Shown: piece by piece, positions 17,310 through 23,561 of the stretch | How positions within the stretch are numbered: the stretch's first letter is position 1 | How the letters are laid out: every line of letters begins with the position of its first letter | Assembly: GCA_903864895.1 (NCBI GenBank) | Contig: CAIPHQ010000050.1 | Location: 1-32,158, forward strand | Direction of reading: 5' to 3' | Source of the DNA: an uncultured Rhodospirillales bacterium | GTDB lineage: Bacteria; Pseudomonadota; Alphaproteobacteria; Acetobacterales; Acetobacteraceae | Length of the DNA stretch: 32,158 nt | Position numbers and translations under genes: made by a program | The notes under the pieces: model-generated | What the model saw: the letters and a program-made list of their open reading frames with translations, nothing else | What the model was told of the DNA's origin: nothing | Database searches by the model: none

Positions 17310-19817
17310 ATGTCCGGATTCGCACCCAGGGTGAAGGCCGTTCTCGGCCCGACCAACACCGGCAAGACGCATCTGGCGATGGAGCGGCTGCTCGCGCATG
17401 CCTCGGGCATCATCGGCTTTCCGCTGCGGCTGCTGGCCCGCGAGAATTACGACCGCATGGTGGCCCGCAAGGGCGTGCGCAACGTGGCCCTCATCACCGG
17501 CGAGGAGAAGATCGTCCCGCCCGGTGCCCGCTGGTTCTCCTGCACGGTCGAGGCGATGCCGCTGGACCGGCCCACCGAGTTTGTGGCGGTGGACGAAATC
17601 CAGCTTTGCGCCGATCCGGATCGCGGCCACGTGTTCACCGAACGCCTGCTGCACGCGCGCGGTCTGGCCGAGACGATGTTTCTGGGCGCCGAGACCATTC
17701 GCGGCCGGCTGCAACGGCTGGTGCCGCAGATCGAGATCGAAACCCGCCCGCGCCTCAGCCAACTGACCTACGCAGGCCCCGCCAAGCTCACCCGCCTGCC
17801 GCCGCGTTCGGCGGTGGTGGCGTTCAGTGCCGCCGAGGTTTACGCCATCGCCGAGGCCATCCGCCGCCGCCGGGGCGGCTGCGCGGTGGTGATGGGCCGC
17901 CTCAGCCCGCGCACCCGCAACGCGCAGGTGCAGTTGTATCAGGAAAAAGAGGTCGATTTTCTGGTCGCCACCGACGCGATCGGCATGGGGCTGAACATGG
18001 ACGTGGATCACGTCGCGTTCGCCCGGCTGTCCAAGTTCGACGGCCACCGCCCCCGCCCGCTGGCCGCCGCCGAGGTGGCGCAGATTGCCGGGCGCGCCGG
18101 GCGCGGGATGCGCGACGGCACCTTCGGCACCACGGCGGACTGCCCGCCGCTGGATGACGATCTGGTGGAGCAGGTCGAAAACCACCAGTTCGAGCCGCTG
18201 GAGCAACTGTGCTGGCGCAACAGCCAGCTGGATTTCAGCCATGTCGATGCGCTGCTCGACACGCTGCAATTGCCGCCGCCGGGGCCGGGGCTGATTCGCG
18301 GCAATGACGCGAGCGATCTGGAAACGCTGTCGGCGCTGGCGCGTGAATCCGAAATCCGCGACCTCGCGCGCGGCCGCACGCGGGTGCGGCTGTTGTGGGA
18401 AGCCTGTCAGATCCCGGATTTCCGCAAGCTGGCCGACGACACCCATACAAGACTGTGCGCGCGCATCTTCGCCCATGTGGTGCGCGATGGCGCCATCCCC
18501 ACCGACTGGGTGGCCAGCCAGATTGACGGGCTGGCGCGCGCCGATGGCGATATCGACACGCTGATGCAGCGCCTGTCCGGCGTGCGGGTATGGACCTACA
18601 TCGCCGCCCGTGCCGACTGGGTGCGCGATGCGGCACACTGGCAGGACCGCGCGCGGGCGGTGGAAGACCTGCTGTCGGATGCACTGCACGAGCGCCTGAC
18701 CACCCGCTTCGTCGACCGGCGCGCCGCGCAACTGATGCGCAAGCTGGATGCGGGAGAGGCCGAGGAACTGTTCTCTGCCGTCACCCGCCGGGGTGAGGTG
18801 GTGGTGGAAGGCCACCCGGTCGGCCATATCGAAGGCTTCGGCTTCGTGCCCGACCCGATGGCGCTGGGCGACGAAAAGCGCCTTGTGCTGCGTGCCGCCC
18901 GCCGCGCGCTGCGCGAGGAAATGCCCCGCCGGGTCACCCGGCTGGAAGAAGCGCCCGATGCCGCGCTGGCGTGGCTGCCCAGCCAGCGGCTGGCGTGGGA
19001 GGGGGCCGCCATCGCCCGCCTGCGCCCCGGCCCTACCGCGCTGCGCCCGCAGGTGGAGGTAACGGACAGCGAGTTCCTCGATGGCGCGCAGCGCGAACGC
19101 ATCCGCCTGCGCCTGCAACGCTACGTGGATGCCGAGGTGCAGGACGCGCTGGCCCCGCTGATGGCCGCGACGGCGGCGGCAGATGCCGACCCGGCATTGC
19201 GCGGGCATGTGCACCGTCTGGTGGAAGACCTCGGCGTCGTCGCGGGTGCCACCGAGGACGACATTCCTCCCGCCTTGCGCGGGCGGCTGAAGGCGCTGGG
19301 CGTGCGCGCCGGGCGCTATGCGCTGTTCCTGCCTGCGGTGCTGAAGCCCCGCGCTGCCCATCGCCGCGCGGCACTCTGGGCGCTGCGCCACGGCGTCACC
19401 CCCCCGGCCGTGCCTGCGCCGAGCCAGGTGAGTCTGGCGGTGCCGCCCGGGTCGTGGCCCGAGGGCTTCGCCGCCGCGATGGGCTGGGTGGCAGCCGGCC
19501 CCGCGCTGGTGCGGCTGGACATCGCCGAGCGGGTTGCCGCCGAACTGGCCTGGGCCAGCCGGTTCCGCCCGGTGCCAATCCCGGCCGGCCTGCCGCAGGC
19601 GCTGTCGATCAAGCCGGACATCCTGCCCGCCGTGCTGCGCGGGCTGGGGTTCCGGCTGCTGCCCAGTGCCACGCTGGCCGAGGGCCAGTACGGCCCGCCC
19701 AGCCCGGCGATGCTGGCGGCCCCCCGCCGCGCGCCCCGCCCCTCCGCCCCGCCCGCGCCGCTGGTGGTGCCGGACAGCCCGTTCGCAGCGCTGGCGGCGC
19801 TGCGGCGGCACCGCTAG
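17310..19817 (+). CDS. SUV3-like DEAD/DEAH-type RNA helicase
   Basis: This superfamily 2 helicase of 835 residues resembles the mitochondrial RNA degradosome helicase SUV3, which is known to have alphaproteobacterial homologues. The motifs are in order: GPTNTGKT (13-20, Walker A), DEIQ (95-98, motif II), VATDAIGMGLNMDV (motif V) and QIAGRAGR (258-265, motif VI). Residues from about 280 to 835 form a long C-terminal part with helical segments and a Pro/Ala-rich stretch near 800. ATG 17310 starts right before the Walker A domain; the frame is open upstream but runs over the divergent small gene. The S4-domain gene follows 9 bases later. Likely role: RNA unwinding in turnover or ribosome-related processes. 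Confidence 0.92.
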   Translation: MSGFAPRVKAVLGPTNTGKTHLAMERLLAHASGIIGFPLRLLARENYDRMVARKGVRNVALITGEEKIVPPGARWFSCTVEAMPLDRPTEFVAVDEIQLCADPDRGHVFTERLLHARGLAETMFLGAETIRGRLQRLVPQIEIETRPRLSQLTYAGPAKLTRLPPRSAVVAFSAAEVYAIAEAIRRRRGGCAVVMGRLSPRTRNAQVQLYQEKEVDFLVATDAIGMGLNMDVDHVAFARLSKFDGHRPRPLAAAEVAQIAGRAGRGMRDGTFGTTADCPPLDDDLVEQVENHQFEPLEQLCWRNSQLDFSHVDALLDTLQLPPPGPGLIRGNDASDLETLSALARESEIRDLARGRTRVRLLWEACQIPDFRKLADDTHTRLCARIFAHVVRDGAIPTDWVASQIDGLARADGDIDTLMQRLSGVRVWTYIAARADWVRDAAHWQDRARAVEDLLSDALHERLTTRFVDRRAAQLMRKLDAGEAEELFSAVTRRGEVVVEGHPVGHIEGFGFVPDPMALGDEKRLVLRAARRALREEMPRRVTRLEEAPDAALAWLPSQRLAWEGAAIARLRPGPTALRPQVEVTDSEFLDGAQRERIRLRLQRYVDAEVQDALAPLMAATAAADADPALRGHVHRLVEDLGVVAGATEDDIPPALRGRLKALGVRAGRYALFLPAVLKPRAAHRRAALWALRHGVTPPAVPAPSQVSLAVPPGSWPEGFAAAMGWVAAGPALVRLDIAERVAAELAWASRFRPVPIPAGLPQALSIKPDILPAVLRGLGFRLLPSATLAEGQYGPPSPAMLAAPRRAPRPSAPPAPLVVPDSPFAALAALRRHR

Positions 19818-19826
19818 GCGGGCCCG

Positions 19827-20183
19827 GTGGCGGCGGCGGTGGCGGCGGCGGTGCAGGTGGACCGCGACTGGCAGGGGCTGGACAATTGGCTGTGGTGTGC
19901 GCGGTTCATGATGGCGCGCAGCGACTGTGCCGCACTGGTGGCGGCGGGCGGATTGCGCCTCAATCGGCAGCCCACCGAAAAGCCGCATGCCCGCCTGCGC
20001 GTGGGTGACGTGCTGACCCTGCCGCTGCGGGGTGACGTGCTGGTCGTGGAAGTGCTGGCACTGGCGGCACGGCGCGGCCCCGCCCCGGAAGCCCGGCTGC
20101 TGTACCGCACCATCCCGGACCATGCCGCAGCGCATCCGGACCCTTGCGGCGAGCGGGAAAGCCCGGCATATCCAAACGCCTAG
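19827..20183 (+). CDS. S4 RNA-binding domain protein (Hsp15-like)
   Basis: This is a protein of up to 118 residues with one S4 domain: LDNWLWCARFMMARS, GGLRLNRQPTEKP and LRVGDVLTLPLRG match the Hsp15/RluD-type S4 fold, followed by RRGPAPEARLLY. E. coli Hsp15 binds free 50S subunits carrying nascent chains; a similar ribosome-linked role is plausible. The start is uncertain, since GTG codons at 19827, 19839 and 19851 are all in frame and none has a clear ribosome site. It lies 9 bases after the helicase stop and 33 bases before fdxA, a gene order common in alphaproteobacteria. Confidence 0.88.
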   Translation: MAAAVAAAVQVDRDWQGLDNWLWCARFMMARSDCAALVAAGGLRLNRQPTEKPHARLRVGDVLTLPLRGDVLVVEVLALAARRGPAPEARLLYRTIPDHAAAHPDPCGERESPAYPNA

Positions 20184-20216
20184 CCGCGCCCGAACGATTA
20201 ACACCAGGAGCCTGCG

Positions 20217-20549
20217 ATGACCTACGTGGTCACCGAGAACTGCATTCGCTGCAAGTACATGGACTGCGTGGAAGTCTGCCCCGTGGACTGCTTTTACGTG
20301 GGCGAGAACATGCTGGTGATTCATCCCGATGAATGCATCGACTGCGGCGTGTGCGAGCCGGAATGCCCGGCCGAAGCCATTCTGCCCGACAGTGACGACC
20401 GCGCGACGGCGTGGGCGGAACTCAATCGCACCTATTCCGGCGCCTGGCCGAACATCACCCGCAAGGGCGAAGCCCCCGGCGATGCGGACGACTGGAAGGG
20501 CAAGCCGGGCAAGGACAAGCTGTTCTCGCCCGAGCCAGGCACGCCCTGA
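20217..20549 (+). CDS. fdxA: 7Fe ferredoxin FdxA
   Basis: This 110-residue electron carrier contains one 3Fe-4S and one 4Fe-4S cluster. By comparison with Azotobacter FdI, Cys9, Cys17 and Cys50 would bind the 3Fe cluster, and Cys21, Cys40, Cys43 and Cys46 the 4Fe cluster; all are present ([14 protein letters not shown] and [12 protein letters not shown]). The C-terminal part ([15 protein letters not shown]) is typical of alphaproteobacterial FdxA. AGGAG lies 8 bases before ATG 20217. It may be cotranscribed with the helicase and S4 genes. Confidence 0.96.
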   Translation: MTYVVTENCIRCKYMDCVEVCPVDCFYVGENMLVIHPDECIDCGVCEPECPAEAILPDSDDRATAWAELNRTYSGAWPNITRKGEAPGDADDWKGKPGKDKLFSPEPGTP

Positions 20550-20561
20550 CATTCCGCCGGG

Positions 20562-20584
20562 CGGCGGGAGATGTCCGCCCGCCG
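20562..20584 (+). terminator. hairpin after fdxA, possible terminator
   Basis: CGGCGGG (20562-20568) can pair with CCCGCCG (20578-20584) over a 9-nt loop, 13 bases after the fdxA stop. No T-run follows. The rest of the gap to carD (20585-20825) should hold the carD promoter, but I cannot place it with confidence. Confidence 0.35.
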
Positions 20585-20825
20585 AAACCCAGCCATGCGT
20601 AGGCCGCTGAATTTGCGGCTTTTCGCCACTTGTGGCCGGTGACTGGCTGCCCAACCTGTGTTACAGTGTTGCGGAAGCGGCGGCTGTGGCTTGTCAGCGC
20701 CGTTTACCCATCCCGCTCCGTTGTGACCGTCGTCGGCCACACGCGGCGGGCTGTCGCCGGTGCGAACCTGCGGCAGCCCGGTGTGCCGGGGCGGTCCATT
20801 GCTTCGACAGTACACGAGGTTCGGC

Positions 20826-21617
20826 ATGAAGGCGTCCGCCGCGTCTGAGGTTTCTGACAGCATCATCGAGGCCGAGCCGCAGGGCGAGGGCGATGCCGCC
20901 ACGGCGAAACCGCCGGCCAAGAAGACCGTTGTAAAGGAAACTGCGGCTGTCACCGATGCCCCGGAGGCCGAGGCCGAGGCCGTGGCGGAGGAGCCTGACG
21001 CCGAAGCGCCGGCCGCCGTGGAAGTTGTTGCGGCCCCCGCCGCCCCCGCGCAGCGCCCGCCGCAGGGCCATGGCCCGATGATGATGAACGGCCGCCCGCC
21101 GCAAATCTCGCGCGCCAGCACCAAGGACGAGACCTTCGCGCAGGGCGACCACGTTGTGTACCCCACCCATGGCGTGGGCCGCGTGGACCGCATCGCGATG
21201 GAAGAAATCGCCGGCCACAAGCTCGAACTGATCCACATCACGTTCGAGGAAAACCGGATGACGCTGCGCGTGCCGGTGGCGAAGGCCAAGAGTGCCGGGC
21301 TGCGCAAGCTGGCCACCCGCAAGCTGTTCGACGAGGCGCTGGCGGTGCTGAAGGGCAAGGCGCGCATCAAGCGCACCATGTGGTCGCGCCGGGCGCAGGA
21401 ATACGAAGCCAAGATCAACTCGGGCGACCCGCTGGCCATTGCCGAAGTGGTGCGCGACCTGCACCGCAATGCAGGCCAGCCGGACCAGAGCTTTTCCGAA
21501 CGGCAAATCTACGAGGCCGCCATGGACCGCTTGGCCGCCGAATTGGCGGCACTGGACCAGACCGACAAGCTGACGGCCATCGTCAAGCTGACCAACTACA
21601 TCAAGACCATCGCCTGA
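20826..21617 (+). CDS. CarD family transcriptional regulator with long N-terminal extension
   Basis: CarD/CdnL proteins bind the RNA polymerase beta subunit and stabilise open complexes, notably at rRNA promoters. The CarD domain starts near residue 100 with FAQGDHVVYPTHGVGRVDRI, then the RNAP-interacting Tudor-like part (ITFEENRMTLRVPV) and a helical DNA-binding part (LAIAEVVRDLHRN, SFSERQIYEAAMDRL). The total length is 263 residues against about 160-170 for the domain alone; the first ~95 residues are rich in Ala, Glu and Pro and look disordered. ATG 20826 lacks a strong ribosome site. A clear intrinsic terminator follows. The gene is convergent with the unknown gene at 21671. Confidence 0.93.
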   Translation: MKASAASEVSDSIIEAEPQGEGDAATAKPPAKKTVVKETAAVTDAPEAEAEAVAEEPDAEAPAAVEVVAAPAAPAQRPPQGHGPMMMNGRPPQISRASTKDETFAQGDHVVYPTHGVGRVDRIAMEEIAGHKLELIHITFEENRMTLRVPVAKAKSAGLRKLATRKLFDEALAVLKGKARIKRTMWSRRAQEYEAKINSGDPLAIAEVVRDLHRNAGQPDQSFSERQIYEAAMDRLAAELAALDQTDKLTAIVKLTNYIKTIA

Positions 21618-21644
21618 GCCGCCGCGTGGCTTGCGCTTTGAAAG

Positions 21645-21672
21645 AGCCCCGGAGCGATCCGGGGCTTTTTTT
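21645..21672. terminator. intrinsic terminator of carD, GCGA tetraloop
   Basis: AGCCCCGGA (21645-21653) pairs perfectly with TCCGGGGCT (21658-21666) around a GCGA tetraloop, followed by a run of T to 21672. It is a textbook Rho-independent terminator for carD. The stop codon of the convergent gene (21673-21671) lies inside the T-run, so the same hairpin directly follows that gene too and may end both transcripts. Confidence 0.92.
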
Positions 21673-22180
21673 ATTGCTCGACCACAACGCTGCCGAGCAA
21701 CGCGCGCGTCGCCGCGTCAAAGAAAACATTCGCGGTGCGTTTGCTGCCGCTGAACCCGAATTGCTCAACCGCCGCATCAGCTGGAATTTTCCGCAACTCG
21801 TCCACCAGTTCTGCGGCTCCTTGTATGGCACGCCCGGTCAGGACCGTGTTGCGAAGCCGCGTCTCCCACAACCGCAGAACTTCGGACGCTGCGTTCCGCT
21901 GGGGCCGGGTTTCTTCAATGGGCAGATCAACGCCTTCGAACGGTGCCAGAAACGCCGCGGCTAGTTTCCTTGCATCAGAAGCCGTCGCCGGCATCTCGAA
22001 CGTGGCAACTGCCGGGCGGCGTTTTACGTCGTCGACCTGCGCCTTCCGCTTGGATTCGGCCACTTGACGAAACGCAAACCCTTTGCGGGCTCCAAGGCTC
22101 GCCTTGCGCTTTGCACCTGAACCGGCGTCCTGAGCGGCAACAGGCGAGGCCGGATCGCCTGTGTCCAAATGCTGTGTCAT
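21671..22180 (-). CDS. unknown protein coupled to the ADP-ribosyltransferase-like gene
   Basis: I do not recognise this 169-residue protein. Residues 1-25 are polar; 24-55 are strongly basic (AKRKASLGARKGFAFRQVAE, then SKRKAQVDDVKRR); the rest looks mainly helical (SDARKLAAAFLAPFEGVDLP, EVLRLWETRLRNTVLTGRAI) and ends with FGFSGSKRTANVFFDAATRA. There is no signal peptide or membrane segment. The ATG (22180-22178) overlaps the stop of the upstream gene as ATGA, so the two are translationally coupled. Position suggests an antitoxin, immunity or chaperone role for the upstream protein, but this is inference from context. The stop lies in the carD terminator. Confidence 0.72.
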   Translation of the reverse strand: MTQHLDTGDPASPVAAQDAGSGAKRKASLGARKGFAFRQVAESKRKAQVDDVKRRPAVATFEMPATASDARKLAAAFLAPFEGVDLPIEETRPQRNAASEVLRLWETRLRNTVLTGRAIQGAAELVDELRKIPADAAVEQFGFSGSKRTANVFFDAATRALLGSVVVEQ

Positions 22181-22590
22181 GTGTTCACCGCCACATCGCC
22201 TTGTGACTCGATCATCAGAACCGTTGCACCGCCCCTGGCCCCCCGCAACAGAACCTCCTGTTCGCCGTACACATCCGGGGACCACTCCCACGACCAGCGT
22301 TCACCGGCGGGCGGAGCACCAGCCGGGAACCGCAGAACCAAGCCACCTTCGCCAGCTGAGATGGCGTAGGACTGGGCAATTCGAAGATCGTGCGTCCACG
22401 ATGTGAACGGACTGATGGCCGAAGCACCACCGCGATTATGCACATGTGGCATCACTGCGCCATTCTCGTCACCCGGCACGACATCCCCCTGACGCGCACG
22501 GCCGATCATCGGGTGCTGCGCATGGACGCCGCGATAGACAAATTGCGGCGGTTCGGACGGGCGCCCCTGATCGTCAAAGGATACACCCAC
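22177..22590 (-). CDS. ADP-ribosyltransferase-fold protein, putative toxin
   Basis: This 137-residue protein has the R-S-E layout of ADP-ribosyltransferases: Arg20 in VYRGV, the Ser/Thr motif SPFTSWT (60-66) followed by a helix ending in AQSYA, and GEQEVLLRG with the E-x-E pair Glu110 and Glu112. The domain fills almost the whole protein, as in small toxin or effector domains. In families with this layout the E-x-E glutamate is catalytic and the Arg binds NAD+. A stop codon five codons upstream forces the GTG start at 22590, and GAGG lies six bases before it. The partner gene follows with an ATGA overlap. The function as a toxin is inference; the motif match is by eye. Confidence 0.65.
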   Translation of the reverse strand: MGVSFDDQGRPSEPPQFVYRGVHAQHPMIGRARQGDVVPGDENGAVMPHVHNRGGASAISPFTSWTHDLRIAQSYAISAGEGGLVLRFPAGAPPAGERWSWEWSPDVYGEQEVLLRGARGGATVLMIESQGDVAVNT

Positions 22591-22614
22591 GCAGCGCCTC
22601 GCTTATCCCTTGGT

Positions 22615-22649
22615 ACAAACAAAGGGGTGCCAGCACATGCTGGCACCCC
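22615..22649 (-). terminator. intrinsic terminator of the Bax inhibitor-1 gene
   Basis: GGGGTGCCAGCA (22624-22635) and TGCTGGCACCCC (22638-22649) form a 12-bp perfect inverted repeat. Read on the minus strand the hairpin is followed by TTTGTTTGTA. It lies about 27 bases after the end of the Bax inhibitor-1 gene and only 25 bases before the GTG of the ADP-ribosyltransferase-like gene. Confidence 0.85.
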
Positions 22650-22675
22650 CGTTCGTACGCCGTGCGCGGCGTGCG

Positions 22676-23449
22676 TCAGTTGTTGCTGTTGCGGTTACCC
22701 GTCAGCTGCAGCAGCAGCATGAACAGGTTGATGAAGTTCAGCAGCAGGCTCAGCGAGTCATACACGCTGCGGCGGGCGGCCACGTCCGAGCCCTCGGCGT
22801 AGGAGAACTGCACGTAGTCGCTCTTGATGCGCTGGGTGTCGTAGGCGGTCAGGCCCACGAAGACGAGCACGCCGATGATGCTGATCACGAACTGCAACCC
22901 GGCGCTGCCGAGAAACACATTCACCAGGCTCGCGATGACCACGCCCATCAGGCCCATCATCAGGAAGCTGCCCATCTTGGTCAGGTCGGACTTGGTGACA
23001 TAGCCATACAGGCTCATGCCGCCAAAGGTCGCCGCCGTGATGAAGAAGGTGCGCACGATGCTCACACCCGTGTACTGCAGGAAGATGTTGGTCAGGCTGG
23101 CGCCCATGGCGATGCAGAACGCCCAGAACAGCCCCTGCACCGCGCGGGTGGACAGGCGGTTCACGCCGAAGCTGAGCACCATCACGAACGCCATCGGCGA
23201 CAGGATGGCGATCCACGCGAGTCCGGTGGGTTGCACCACGATGCCGCGCGCGGTCTGCACCGGCGCGTAGAACGCGTTGATCAGGTCGGTGCTGGCGATG
23301 CCGTAGGCGACAATGGCGGTCAGCAGCAGGCCGGACGCCATCCAGTTATAGACGCGCAGCATGTAGGCGCGCAGCCCAGCGTCCAGGACCACTGCGTCCT
23401 GGGCGGTGCGGGCGCCGGTGAAGGTCCGGGTATCGGGACTGTAAGCCAT
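22676..23449 (-). CDS. Bax inhibitor-1/YccA family membrane protein
   Basis: This 257-residue integral membrane protein has seven hydrophobic segments. The typical parts are LRVYNWMASGLLLTAIVAY, FVMVLSFGVNRLS and, near the end, VFVGLTAYDTQRIKSDY, the conserved Asp-containing helix of the family, followed by SLSLLLNFINLFMLLLQLTG. Bacterial members are thought to be ion-leak channels or partners of the FtsH protease (YccA). ATG 23449 has GAGGAA about 10 bases upstream. It is a single gene with its own terminator; the gap of 112 bases to the permease gene upstream should hold its promoter. Confidence 0.93.
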   Translation of the reverse strand: MAYSPDTRTFTGARTAQDAVVLDAGLRAYMLRVYNWMASGLLLTAIVAYGIASTDLINAFYAPVQTARGIVVQPTGLAWIAILSPMAFVMVLSFGVNRLSTRAVQGLFWAFCIAMGASLTNIFLQYTGVSIVRTFFITAATFGGMSLYGYVTKSDLTKMGSFLMMGLMGVVIASLVNVFLGSAGLQFVISIIGVLVFVGLTAYDTQRIKSDYVQFSYAEGSDVAARRSVYDSLSLLLNFINLFMLLLQLTGNRNSNN

Positions 23450-23561
23450 GATGGGTTGGTTCCTCTTGCGGGCCGCAATGGCCCGGTGACACCGAAGACG
23501 TAACGCACGCGCGCGTGAGATCAAGCATGTCCCGGATGAATCCGGCGCAATCCGAACACCG

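Noticed and set aside
17280-20654. Open frame of more than 1100 codons on the minus strand opposite the helicase, S4 and fdxA genes
   Set aside because: The translation is His/Arg/Gln-rich without any domain, while the plus strand carries three clear families. It is a codon-bias shadow.
20656-20666. Short palindrome CTGT-GTT-ACAG upstream of carD as an operator
   Set aside because: Only 4 bp per arm, expected by chance in a gap of this size, and no second copy.
23532-23545. CCGGAT-GA-ATCCGG palindrome between the permease and Bax inhibitor genes
   Set aside because: Six-bp arms with a two-base centre cannot form a proper RNA hairpin, and there is no other sign of an operator.
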